A stretch of DNA of 64,000 nucleotides from an uncultured Lachnospiraceae bacterium (GTDB lineage Bacteria > Bacillota > Clostridia > Lachnospirales > Lachnospiraceae), in assembly GCA_910579805.1 (NCBI GenBank), contig CAJTWM010000003.1, positions 124,001-188,000 of the forward strand. Reading direction: 5' to 3'. The position numbers and the translations under genes are program-made. Within the stretch, counting starts at the first letter, position 1. Each line of letters begins with the position of its first letter. A model generated the notes under the pieces. That model saw only the letters and a program-made list of their open reading frames with translations, did no database searches and was not told the origin of the DNA. Of the stretch, positions 26,187 to 35,113 are shown piece by piece.

Positions 26187-26247
26187 AAATGAGGGGTTGC
26201 TGCATTAAGGAAAATAAAACCATGCTTATTGCGGCAGCTCCTCATTT
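26187..26247. terminator. bidirectional terminator between antiporter and hybrid kinase genes
   Basis: 17-base arms 26187-26203 and 26231-26247 pair with only wobble interruptions around a 27-base loop. On the minus strand the stem is followed by TTTTTATA, so it best terminates the kinase transcript; it also ends the antiporter gene. Confidence 0.7.
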
Positions 26248-26316
26248 AGTTGAAATCTGTTTTTTCACTTATATTTTTCAAAATTTATTCCAAAAGTTTT
26301 GAAACGGAATTTAGAA

Positions 26317-29028
26317 TCACTTTTTAGCGTTCAGTTCTTCTTCCCAGGTTCTCAATATTGTTCCGCAAGTATCCACGTCAAATTCGTCTACCGCATTTTT
26401 TAATTGTGTAAACAATCTTTCCTGTGACTCGGAAAAAGAATATTGGTTCATTTCTTGTATCATATTGTCCATTACGTCCATATCCAGATTATCGAGCGCA
26501 GTTTTCAAGTCGAAGAAATAATTGAATAAAGATTCTTTAGAAATATCTTTTTTATCTATTTCTTTTTCTTCTTCTACGCAGAAAGGCTGAAGTACGGTCG
26601 TATAGTAAAAATATTGTCTCAGCATTTCTTTGGTATTTTTATGTATTAATCTTGCATCCCTTGCATTGCCGGCTTTTTCCATAGCGGCGGCTTTTTCGGA
26701 TAAAGAAATGGCTCCAATCTGTTTGGATGCGCTTTTTAATGCGTGTACCTCGATCGTATAGTTGATCCAGTCTTCTTTTTCTTCCAAAGATTTTATCAGT
26801 TTTACTTTTTTTTCAATCATACGGTAATAGTCTTTTAATACTTTCCAGAACAAGTCTTCCGACCCTAAGAGCCGGATAGCGTATGCCACATCCAGATCGC
26901 CGACGACAATATCGTTTTTATTATTTAGTTTTTTCGGGTTATTTTGTGATTCATAGATCCTTTCTATTTTTTCAACAGGCAGCCATTCTTTTACTTTCGA
27001 TGTCAGGATACGCAATTCAATCGGTTTAGCAACAAAATCATTCATGCCTTCCTGTTTAAACATTTCTTTTGTTCCGTCAACTGCATTTGCCGTTAAAGCG
27101 ATAATAGGAACGTCATTATATTCCGAATGGAAACGTCTGATAATATGTGTAGTTTCCACGCCGTCTAATTCGGGCATCATGTGATCCATAAAAATAATGT
27201 CATAATGATGTACGGAGATCATGGCAATTGCTTCTTTGCCGCTTAGGGCAGTAGCTATCTTCATTTTCAGCGGTTCTAAAAGTCCTTCTGCAATCGTCAG
27301 GTTGACGGCATTATCGTCGACAATAAGGATCTCGGCAGTAGGAGCAATAAAATCAAAATCCACATCGTTGGAAATATTGTCGTCCGTATGTATTTTTTCC
27401 TGATTAAATATTGTCGCAATATTTAAAGTAAAGAGCGGTTTTTTTACTATCAGCAGATTCGAAGCGTTATATTTTGCAGTACTGTGGTAGTCGGTAAGAA
27501 GAACGGCTATGATCTGCGGATGGGTCAAAATAAAATTATCCACTTCTTCCGAAAATAAAGGGCTTTCAATAAAAAGGAACATTTTTTTATTTTCGTAAAA
27601 AAGATCAAGTTCTTTTTCTGATTTCAAGTCTTTATACTCTATGCCTAAATTCGTTACGTCGATATTTAACTGTTCTTTTACATAAGGGTTTGAAATCAGT
27701 CCTACCGCAAAGATGGAATTAGGTTCCCTGATCATAATGCTTGGATAAGCGTCTACGATCTTTTGCGGCAGATTAAATGAAAATTTACTTCCTTTTCCGT
27801 ATTTACTTTCTACGGAAATATTTCCGTTCATTAAAGTAAGCAATTGTTTGGATATTGCAAGCCCCAGACCGGTGCCTTCAATATTACGGTTTCTTTTACT
27901 GTCTACCTGCTGGAAAGACCGGAATAATTTCCCAATATCTTCTTTTTTAATGCCGATACCTGTGTCTTCGATAGAGGCGCGGAGGTCTATTTCACCGTTG
28001 GAAAGAGTAACATAATCCATTTTTAATACGATCTTTCCTTTGGAGGTAAATTTTGCGGCATTATTCAGGAGATTTAAAAGAATTTGTTTGATCCTGATAT
28101 TATCTCCTGAAAGTTTATACGGTATGTCAGGCGAAACGTCAAGGATCAGTTCAATATCTTTTTCACTGATCCTTGTCATGATGATATTGGCAATATCGCT
28201 TATTAAGGACATAGGCTCATAATCCACGGGGGTAATATCCATTTTCCCTGACTCTATCTTTGAAAAATCCAATATATCATTGATGATAGTAAGCAGTGAT
28301 TTTCCGGCTACTTTGATCTGATTGATATATTCCCTTGCGGCAGGAGGCAGATCTTCCCGCAGGGCCATTTCCGACATTCCGATGACCGCATTCATAGGAG
28401 TTCTTATTTCATGGCTCATATTCGCAAGAAAATCGGATTTCATATTCGCCGCTTTTTCAATTTCTTTATTTGCCCTGTTAACGAGATATTTATTGTATGC
28501 GATATTGGACAATACATTGGCGACGGTATAAAGAAATTCGGTAGCGTTATTGATTTCTTCTTCCGTCAGTATTTTGACTTTTTGCGCGGCGTTTACATAT
28601 TCTTCGGGATCTACTCCTATTTCAAACGCATAATGTACGAATTTATTAAAATCCGGCGTTTCGGTCAATACCTGACCGCCGATAAAAGATCCTATAAGCT
28701 GGTTATTTACTATAATAGGAGCCGCAAAATCAATCAGGCCCGCGTGACAGGTATAAGTAACGGGTCTTCCCTTTTCCAATGCCATTTTGGCTCCGTACCG
28801 GTCGCACTGTTCACAGTAAAGATTGCCGATAAAGGAGTTTCTCGTGCATTTCATGCAAAAGTCTGAAAAACCTGAACCTTGGGTTAAAGCCACGCCGTTC
28901 GCATCCGTCGTGATAGTGCCGATGCCTGTCATTTTTGCAAAGGAGTCCTGTATTCTTTGTAATGTTTCCATATCGATCAGATCTGTTAAATATATTTCAC
29001 TTTCCATAGGCGTAACCTCGTCAGCCAA
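26317..29028 (-). CDS. PocR-domain hybrid sensor histidine kinase
   Basis: 903-residue multi-domain signalling protein with no membrane segment. In order: a PocR sensory domain (about 10-180, with Cys clusters CMKC, CEQC and TCHAGL that could bind a metal or small ligand), HisKA (KSDFLANMSHEIRTPMNAV, His near 205), HATPase (NLLNNAAKF, DTGIGI, GTGLGLAIS), a degenerate receiver, a canonical receiver (ILIVDDNAVN, IIFMDHMMPELDG) and a C-terminal Hpt domain (VHALKSASKQIGA). This is a complete internal phosphorelay. Its start overlaps the end of the upstream receiver gene by 8 bases. The output target is not apparent. Confidence 0.92.
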   Translation of the reverse strand: MADEVTPMESEIYLTDLIDMETLQRIQDSFAKMTGIGTITTDANGVALTQGSGFSDFCMKCTRNSFIGNLYCEQCDRYGAKMALEKGRPVTYTCHAGLIDFAAPIIVNNQLIGSFIGGQVLTETPDFNKFVHYAFEIGVDPEEYVNAAQKVKILTEEEINNATEFLYTVANVLSNIAYNKYLVNRANKEIEKAANMKSDFLANMSHEIRTPMNAVIGMSEMALREDLPPAAREYINQIKVAGKSLLTIINDILDFSKIESGKMDITPVDYEPMSLISDIANIIMTRISEKDIELILDVSPDIPYKLSGDNIRIKQILLNLLNNAAKFTSKGKIVLKMDYVTLSNGEIDLRASIEDTGIGIKKEDIGKLFRSFQQVDSKRNRNIEGTGLGLAISKQLLTLMNGNISVESKYGKGSKFSFNLPQKIVDAYPSIMIREPNSIFAVGLISNPYVKEQLNIDVTNLGIEYKDLKSEKELDLFYENKKMFLFIESPLFSEEVDNFILTHPQIIAVLLTDYHSTAKYNASNLLIVKKPLFTLNIATIFNQEKIHTDDNISNDVDFDFIAPTAEILIVDDNAVNLTIAEGLLEPLKMKIATALSGKEAIAMISVHHYDIIFMDHMMPELDGVETTHIIRRFHSEYNDVPIIALTANAVDGTKEMFKQEGMNDFVAKPIELRILTSKVKEWLPVEKIERIYESQNNPKKLNNKNDIVVGDLDVAYAIRLLGSEDLFWKVLKDYYRMIEKKVKLIKSLEEKEDWINYTIEVHALKSASKQIGAISLSEKAAAMEKAGNARDARLIHKNTKEMLRQYFYYTTVLQPFCVEEEKEIDKKDISKESLFNYFFDLKTALDNLDMDVMDNMIQEMNQYSFSESQERLFTQLKNAVDEFDVDTCGTILRTWEEELNAKK

Positions 29029-29872
29029 TACACTTTGAAATGGCGGTCAATAATTTTTCATGATCTACGGGTTTTAATAAATATCCCTGAGGTTTTAAGA
29101 TTAAAGCTTCATGGATCTTATTTTGATCCGTGATTCCGGTAAGGAAGATAACAGGTATCCTTTTGGTGGCGTTATTAGCGCGCAGTTTTTCCAAAACGGC
29201 AGGCCCGTTTTCTTCGGGCATATCATAATCAAGTAAAATCAGGTCAGTCTTTTTATTTTTTAGAAAATTAAGGGCTATTTTCCCGTTTACAGCGGTGGCG
29301 ATATCGTATTTGTTTTTTAACAGCTCTTTAATGGAACGCAGCATAAGAGGATTATCGTCTACTACTAGTATATGTTTGCGCACGATCGGTTCTCCTGTTG
29401 ATAAAGGATCGTCGTTATTATTCACAAGAGCATTGGATTGATTATAATCGATGTTTCTGTTTACATTGGATAAAAGGTTTTGTTTTGAATACGCCGAAGG
29501 ATCGTAAAGTTCAATAAACTTTAAAATCTGTTCCTGAATGGCCGAAGCGTTTAACGGTTTCGACATGATCAGGTCAGCGATGCTTACGGCAAATTTCTCA
29601 AATTCATCACATTCTTCTTTTAATCCTATGAGGATAAAAGGAATTTTTTCCATGGTAAGCCTCGACTTAAGGGAGGTCATTCTGGATACGGTATCTCTGG
29701 GTTCATTATGAATACAATATACAAAGATATCAGGTCTGAAATATTTTATATGACGAATAATATCTTCATAACGGGTAGAAGTAGTAACGGACTCAAAGGT
29801 ATCGTTCATTTGTACAAAAAAGTCATCGATTATAGAGTTATTTTTTCCGGCCAGCAATGCTTTATATTTCAT
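29021..29872 (-). CDS. double-receiver signalling protein
   Basis: 283 residues with two receiver-like halves and no DNA-binding domain. The N-terminal half (about 1-125) keeps the fold (VYCIHNEP, IPFILIGL, IMSKPL) but lacks the Asp-pocket, so it is a pseudo-receiver. The C-terminal half is canonical: ILVVDDNPLML, phospho-acceptor Asp in LILLDYDMPEENG, Thr in FLTGIT and Lys in LLKPVD. A Ser/Asn-rich linker joins them. It is encoded just before and overlaps the PocR hybrid kinase gene, and is likely to be a phosphorelay intermediate or the adaptor of that kinase. Confidence 0.85.
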   Translation of the reverse strand: MKYKALLAGKNNSIIDDFFVQMNDTFESVTTSTRYEDIIRHIKYFRPDIFVYCIHNEPRDTVSRMTSLKSRLTMEKIPFILIGLKEECDEFEKFAVSIADLIMSKPLNASAIQEQILKFIELYDPSAYSKQNLLSNVNRNIDYNQSNALVNNNDDPLSTGEPIVRKHILVVDDNPLMLRSIKELLKNKYDIATAVNGKIALNFLKNKKTDLILLDYDMPEENGPAVLEKLRANNATKRIPVIFLTGITDQNKIHEALILKPQGYLLKPVDHEKLLTAISKCIG

Positions 29873-30098
29873 ATGGTAACCCCCTTTGTAATAGAATATC
29901 TATTATTGCCCTTTCTTTTATTATATATAATATGTAGAAATTTTGCATTAGTTTTAGTAAATTATTTGTATTTTCATATCAATATCTTCTGTTGTAAAAT
30001 AATTCAGAATAAACTGTCTTTTGCAATTCATTGAGAGTTATATTAGAATAGAATATTGAAGAATCTTTTTATAAAATAAGAAAGGCAGGAATTATAAA

Positions 30099-31472
30099 AT
30101 GACACAGGAAGAGAAAGTTGTATATATGACGACGGAACCTGTAAATAAGCTGGTATGTAAAATGGCAGTACCCACTATTATAAGTATGCTTATTACTTCG
30201 TTTTATAATATGGCAGATACTTATTTTGTAGGAAAGCTGGATACTCAGTCTACAGCGGCAGTAGGGGTGGTATTTTCCCTTATGGCGCTGATACAGGCTT
30301 TAGGTTTCTTTTTTGGACATGGTTCGGGAAATTATATATCAAGAAAACTCGGCGCAAAGGAATTTGAAGACGCTTCGAAAATGGCGTCGATCGGATTTTT
30401 TTCCGCATTTATTTGCGGAGGGTTGGTTTTAGTACTCGGTCTTATTTTTTTAGAACCGTTATCGGTAGTTCTTGGGTCTACGAAAACGATACTTCCTTAT
30501 ACGAAAAAGTATCTTTCCGTTATTTTATTTGGCGCGCCGTTTATGGTTTCTTCCCTTGTATTGAACAATCAATTAAGATTTCAGGGAAGCGCGGCTTCTG
30601 CCATGGCCGGGATCGTATCAGGCGCAGTGTTAAATATCATATTAGATCCGATCTTTATATTCCAATGTAATATGGGAATTACCGGTGCGGCGCTTGCAAC
30701 GGTGATTGGCCAATTGTTAGGTTTTCTTCTTTTATGGAACGGGACGAGAAAAGGAGAAAATATTCATATAAAATGGAAAAATTTTAAACCTGCGTTATAT
30801 TATTATAAAGAGATCGTAAGGGGAGGCGTTCCTTCTTTATGCAGGCAGGGACTTGCAAGTATTGCGACGATGTGCTTAAATCATATGGCGGGAGGATTTG
30901 GAGACGCAGCGATTGCCGGAATGTCCATTGTTTCAAGGATCACTATGTTTGCAAATTCCGCATTGATTGGATTCGGACAGGGATTTCAGCCGGTATGCGG
31001 CATGAATTACGGTGCGAAACTCTATAAAAGAGTAAAGGAAGGATTTTGGTTTTGTGTCAAATATGCTTTTTTCTTTTTGATCGTGATAGCCGCAGGGGCA
31101 TATATCTTTGCGCCGGAAATGGTAAGTTTGTTCAGGGAAAACGATAGGGAAGTCATTGAAGTGGGAACGTGGGCCCTTCGTTTTCAGGCAGTCGTGTTTC
31201 CATTAAATGCATGGATCGTATTGTGTAATATGATGTTACAATCTATCGGAAAGGCAGTAAAGGCATCTATCATCGCGGCGGCAAGACAGGGTCTGTTCTT
31301 TTTACCTCTTATATTGACGCTGCCTAGAATCTTTGGTCTGACAGGAATTGAGATCTGTCAAATGATATCTGATATTTTAACGTTTATATTGGCTGTTCCG
31401 TTAGGGATCAGCGTTTTAAAAGAAATGAAAGAAGAAAAGGAAGTATTGGAAGAGGAAAATGAAGATATTTAA
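30099..31472 (+). CDS. MATE-family efflux transporter
   Basis: 457-residue membrane protein with about 12 hydrophobic segments in two homologous halves, of the DinF/NorM-like MATE family. The N-terminal signature (PTIISMLITSFYNMADTYFVGKL) and the second-half start (GGVPSLCRQGLASIATMCLNH) are typical. Members export cationic drugs or metabolites using Na+ or H+. The substrate cannot be deduced. It is divergent from the double-receiver gene across 226 bp. The C-terminal tail is acidic (KEEKEVLEEENE). Confidence 0.93.
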   Translation: MTQEEKVVYMTTEPVNKLVCKMAVPTIISMLITSFYNMADTYFVGKLDTQSTAAVGVVFSLMALIQALGFFFGHGSGNYISRKLGAKEFEDASKMASIGFFSAFICGGLVLVLGLIFLEPLSVVLGSTKTILPYTKKYLSVILFGAPFMVSSLVLNNQLRFQGSAASAMAGIVSGAVLNIILDPIFIFQCNMGITGAALATVIGQLLGFLLLWNGTRKGENIHIKWKNFKPALYYYKEIVRGGVPSLCRQGLASIATMCLNHMAGGFGDAAIAGMSIVSRITMFANSALIGFGQGFQPVCGMNYGAKLYKRVKEGFWFCVKYAFFFLIVIAAGAYIFAPEMVSLFRENDREVIEVGTWALRFQAVVFPLNAWIVLCNMMLQSIGKAVKASIIAAARQGLFFLPLILTLPRIFGLTGIEICQMISDILTFILAVPLGISVLKEMKEEKEVLEEENEDI

Positions 31473-31517
31473 TAACAATTGGTATTTGATAATTACTAAA
31501 GAAGGGAACAGAGGAAA

Positions 31518-32342
31518 ATGAAATCAAATGAAACAAAGGTTTTGGTATTGGACATTGACGGTACGTTGACAAATTCCAAAAAGCAGATCACTGAAAATAC
31601 GAAGAAAAGCATTATACATATTATGGAAGAGGGACATATCGTCATGCTTGCTTCGGGACGTCCTACGCCGGGTATGAGAAAATACGAAAAAGAATTGGAA
31701 TTAGAAAAATACGGTGGTTATTTATTGTCTTTTAACGGCGCCAGAATCATAAATTGCAGAACGGGTGATATTGTATTTCAGAAAACTCTTCCGCCTGTTA
31801 TTCTTCCGGGATTATATAAATTTGCGGATGAAAATAACTGCGGCCTTATGACATATCTTTCCGATAATATTATTTTAGGGACAAGAAGCGACGAATATGT
31901 AGAGTTGGAAGCAAAGATCAACGGTATGCCGATAAAAGAAGTGGCAAATTTATTGTCTTTTGTAGATTTTGAAATGAATAAATGTCTGATGACCGCGCCT
32001 ATAGAAAAAGCTCCTGCTTTTGAAGAAAAACTGAATGAAATGTACGGAGATATTATCAGCGTATATCGAAGCGAACCGTTTTTTATCGAAATCATGCCAA
32101 AAGGAGTGGACAAAGCTTCTTCCCTTAACAGAATGTTAGCGGCAGTCGGGTTAAAGAGAGATAATGTGATTTGCTGTGGAGACGGATTCAACGATATGAC
32201 TATGATCAGATATGCGGGTATTGGCGTGGCAATGGCAAACGCACAGGAAAAAGTAAAACAGGCGGCTGATTTTATTACGGATTCCAATGATGAAGACGGA
32301 ATCGTGAAAGTAATTAAAAAATTCATCTTAAATGAATCTTAA
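31518..32342 (+). CDS. Cof-type HAD phosphatase
   Basis: Haloacid-dehalogenase-superfamily hydrolase of the Cof/YidA class with a C2B cap. Motif I is LDIDGTLTNSKK (nucleophile Asp first), motif II MLASGRP, motif III the Lys of MPKGVDKASSL, and motif IV GDGFNDMTMIRYAG. Such proteins dephosphorylate sugar phosphates or cofactors in the cytoplasm; the substrate is unknown. GAGGAAA lies directly before the ATG. It follows the MATE gene after 45 bp and may be cotranscribed. Confidence 0.93.
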   Translation: MKSNETKVLVLDIDGTLTNSKKQITENTKKSIIHIMEEGHIVMLASGRPTPGMRKYEKELELEKYGGYLLSFNGARIINCRTGDIVFQKTLPPVILPGLYKFADENNCGLMTYLSDNIILGTRSDEYVELEAKINGMPIKEVANLLSFVDFEMNKCLMTAPIEKAPAFEEKLNEMYGDIISVYRSEPFFIEIMPKGVDKASSLNRMLAAVGLKRDNVICCGDGFNDMTMIRYAGIGVAMANAQEKVKQAADFITDSNDEDGIVKVIKKFILNES

Positions 32343-32415
32343 AAAATTAATTCGAAAAAATTAAACTTTTTAGGAATCTTCTATATCTATTAAGTAGAAG
32401 GTCAGGAGGAGAACG

Positions 32416-32940
32416 GTGGCAAAGGACACTTATGATAAGATAGTAGAATATATACTGGAAAATCAGCAAAAATTTTATCGGATAGCATACTGCTATGTTT
32501 ATAATAAAGATTCTGCTTTGGATATTGTTCAGAATGCAATCTGTAAGGCGCTTGAGCATTACCACAGTTTAAGAAATCCTGATGCGGTAAGAACTTGGTT
32601 TTATCGCATTCTTGTTAATGAAAGTCTGACCTATATTAAAAAGAACGGAAAAGAAATTGCTTATGAGCCTACCGAGTTAAAAGAAGAGATTTATTATGAG
32701 CCTAAGTTTGAACCCGGTTTTGCAGTATATGAAGAAATCAATAAATTATCGAAAGAAATGCAGACGGTGGTTCTGCTGCATTTTTTTGAACAGTTAACCT
32801 TAAAAGAGGTTTCCCAGGTAACAGGCGTAAACCTGAATACGGTGAAGTCAAGACTGTATGCTGCTCTTTCAAAATTGGAAGAAGGCTTAAGGGAGGAGTA
32901 TTTTGATGGACGATCAGAAAATACAAGAACTTCAAAATAG
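32416..32940 (+). CDS. ECF RNA polymerase sigma factor, SigV-like
   Basis: 174-residue ECF sigma factor. Region 2 (NQQKFYRIAYCYVYNKDSALDIVQNAICKAL, read in parts) and region 4 (MQTVVLLHFFEQLTLKEVSQVTGVNLNTVKSRLYAALSKL, read in parts) are well conserved. It is paired with an RsiV-like anti-sigma gene that overlaps its 3' end. Start is GTG, with AGGAGGAG upstream. In Bacillus, Enterococcus and Clostridioides the SigV/CsfV-RsiV pair responds to lysozyme; that is family knowledge, not shown here. Upstream DNA contains TTAAAC and, 16 bases on, ATATC, a weak candidate for autoregulation. Confidence 0.92.
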   Translation: MAKDTYDKIVEYILENQQKFYRIAYCYVYNKDSALDIVQNAICKALEHYHSLRNPDAVRTWFYRILVNESLTYIKKNGKEIAYEPTELKEEIYYEPKFEPGFAVYEEINKLSKEMQTVVLLHFFEQLTLKEVSQVTGVNLNTVKSRLYAALSKLEEGLREEYFDGRSENTRTSK

Positions 32941-34141
32941 AGGAAAAGAAATATATGACGGTATTATGATCCCGCCCGAATTGGATGAGATAGTAAAGAA
33001 GACGATAGGATCCAGAGATAAAGAATCTATTGATAAACAATATAAAGAGACAAGAAGCCCTATTTCCGAAATTATGAAATATATTGGCGCAGCAGCGGCA
33101 GCAATCACGGTCAGTATCATTATAGGATTGAACAGCAGCGAATCCTTTGCAAAAGAAATGGGTGAAGTTCCCGTTCTTGGGGCCGTTGCAAAAGTATTTA
33201 CGGTAAGGCAGTATACGATAAAGAAAGAAAATCTTACGATCGATACGAGTGTGCCAAACGTAGAAATAGATGCGGAAGAACAGACACCGGAAGAAAAAAC
33301 ATCTGTTATTTCAGAACCTGATAATGAAAATTTTGAAGAAGGCGGAGAAACAAACGAGGGAAACACAAATAATACGGTATCCGGTAATATCATATCGGAT
33401 GATACGATATCGGGAAATGAAGTGGAAGACGATACGCATATGACTATATCGGGTAATGATATTATTTCCGTATCGGGAGACGAGAAAAAAGTTATTGACA
33501 GCCTTGATACTCCCACTGTACCGGTAACGGTATCAAGTAACGATATTTATACGCAGGCAGTCACGGTAAATGATTTTACATTGGATATAAATAAGAAGAT
33601 AAATAATTATATTCAGAAATATATTTCAAGTGAAACGGAACGTTTTGAAGAATATAAGACGGCATTTTTTGAAACGGGAGGTACACAGGAAGAATGGGCG
33701 GATAGAAAATTTGATATTACCGTAGATTATGAAATAAAATATCAAAGAGGAGCCGTCGTATCTTTTGTAATTACGGTTGCTGAAAACTGGTGCGCCGCTT
33801 ACGGTGAAAGGACTTTTTATAACTTGGATCTGTTAAACGGAAAAAATATAGAGTTAAGCGACTTACTTGGCAATGATTATATCGAAGTGGCAAACGTACA
33901 GATCATCCGGCAGATGAAAGAGAGGGTAAAGGAGAATCCTGATTATGTATATTGGGGCATTACGGACGAAGGCGCGGTTCAGGGATTTGACGGTTTTAAG
34001 ACGATAAATGAAGATACGGCATTTTATATTAATTCATCAGGAAATCCGGTTATTGTCTTTGATAAATATGAAGTCGGCCCGGGATTTATGGGAGAGCAGG
34101 AATTTGAGATCATTGTAGAGTATGATAACACGCCGGATTAA
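32906..34141 (+). CDS. RsiV-like membrane anti-sigma factor (DUF3298)
   Basis: Transmembrane anti-sigma factor. The N-terminal cytoplasmic part (about 1-55) would hold the sigma factor. One membrane segment follows (IGAAAAAITVSIIIGL), with the RsiV-type sequence GEVPVLGAVAKVFTVRQY just outside. An acidic linker (about 112-210) carries several SGN, SGD and SSND copies. The extracellular C-terminal domain (from about 215) has the DUF3298 hallmarks LSDLLG and VIVFDKYEVGPG. The linker makes it longer (411 residues) than Bacillus RsiV (about 285). ATG at 32906 follows GGGAGGAG; the gene overlaps the sigma gene by 35 bases. Confidence 0.9.
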   Translation: MDDQKIQELQNRGKEIYDGIMIPPELDEIVKKTIGSRDKESIDKQYKETRSPISEIMKYIGAAAAAITVSIIIGLNSSESFAKEMGEVPVLGAVAKVFTVRQYTIKKENLTIDTSVPNVEIDAEEQTPEEKTSVISEPDNENFEEGGETNEGNTNNTVSGNIISDDTISGNEVEDDTHMTISGNDIISVSGDEKKVIDSLDTPTVPVTVSSNDIYTQAVTVNDFTLDINKKINNYIQKYISSETERFEEYKTAFFETGGTQEEWADRKFDITVDYEIKYQRGAVVSFVITVAENWCAAYGERTFYNLDLLNGKNIELSDLLGNDYIEVANVQIIRQMKERVKENPDYVYWGITDEGAVQGFDGFKTINEDTAFYINSSGNPVIVFDKYEVGPGFMGEQEFEIIVEYDNTPD

Positions 34142-34166
34142 GAGTGATTTTTCAAACAGAAATTAT

Positions 34167-34219
34167 ATAACAGGAGTTTTGAAATGATATTCATATCAAA
34201 GCTCCTGTTATTTTATATT
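34167..34219 (+). terminator. terminator after the RsiV-like gene
   Basis: 16-base arms 34167-34182 and 34196-34211 (one wobble) around a 13-base loop, followed by TTTATATTT. It closes the sigma/anti-sigma operon and separates it from the convergent lipoprotein gene. Confidence 0.75.
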
Positions 34220-34276
34220 TAATTGATTATTTCGCTATTTGGTTTTCTTTGTAATTTACTTATATAATAACATATA

Positions 34277-34888
34277 TTATCTTAAAAGCGCTTTTTCAAT
34301 TGCATCCAGAGTCCGTTCATTTTCCTCAAGACATTGATCAACGACCGCTTCGCTGCTAATATCGTTTGCCGCCCTTGTATCGGCGCCAAGCTGTACAAAG
34401 CATACATAATTGTGAAATGTTTCTATTCTGGCTGCCTGCGTTTTTTCTAAGTTTTGCGAATAAGCTTCACAATCTGCTATATTCGTTTCCTGATATTCCC
34501 TTAATATTTTTTCTACCTGATCTACCTGATCGCTTTTTGCCTTTATGATGATCAGTGTGTCTACGTTCGTATCGTTTGACGGACGTTCTGCAAAGAAATC
34601 CTCGTACATATCGGAACTGATTCCGTAAATCTGTTCTAAGGAAACTGCATCTATCTTTGAATCGGGCCAGTAGTTATCTCCAAGCATATCAACGACGGCT
34701 TCTTTTATCTCCGCCATTGTAATATCTTCCGAATATCCTCCTGTGGCTTTACTTCCCGGCATACCTGTATGACCTAAATGACTGTTGCTGGAACGAAGAT
34801 CGGTTTCTTGTTTCGCGCATCCGTTCAATATTATTGATGTAACCGCCAACAATAAAATGATCGATTTTTTCAGTTTTGACTTTTTCAT
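34277..34888 (-). CDS. DUF4358 lipoprotein
   Basis: Secreted lipoprotein with a type II signal peptide (SIILLLAVTSIILNGC, lipobox Cys near residue 24 of the chosen start). The mature protein carries the DUF4358 pattern: AVSLEQIYGISSDMYEDFFAE, TLIIIKAKSDQVDQVEKIL and a C-terminal YVCFVQLGAD. Function of the family is unknown. The ATG at 34888 has AAGGAAGG at good spacing; an ATG at 34894 is too near it. Convergent with the sigma/anti-sigma operon. Confidence 0.85.
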   Translation of the reverse strand: MKKSKLKKSIILLLAVTSIILNGCAKQETDLRSSNSHLGHTGMPGSKATGGYSEDITMAEIKEAVVDMLGDNYWPDSKIDAVSLEQIYGISSDMYEDFFAERPSNDTNVDTLIIIKAKSDQVDQVEKILREYQETNIADCEAYSQNLEKTQAARIETFHNYVCFVQLGADTRAANDISSEAVVDQCLEENERTLDAIEKALLR

Positions 34889-34971
34889 AAGCATGACCTT
34901 CCTTTTATTTCATTTCTTTGTTATTTCGTAGTTTTTTATATCGGATCATGTTTATATTCTTTACCTATTCA

Positions 34972-35000
34972 TTGCTAAATATTCCTTTTCTGTGTTATAC
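34972..35000 (+). promoter_or_regulatory. promoter of the ABC-F gene
   Basis: TTGCTA, 17 bases, TTATAC. A leader of about 107 bases would follow. No ABC-F-type attenuator hairpin with a short leader ORF was found in it. Confidence 0.5.
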
Positions 35001-35113
35001 TGGTATTCGGTATTTTCGTATATAAAGTTTGGAAATCTTTCAATTTATGGAAATGATACGGACATTTTTAAGCGTAAGATTAAAATTGATTACGAAACGG
35101 GAATGAGGATATT

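Noticed and set aside
35001..35113. ABC-F attenuator leader of the antibiotic-resistance type
   Set aside because: No short leader ORF with a hairpin-terminator arrangement was found before the gene.
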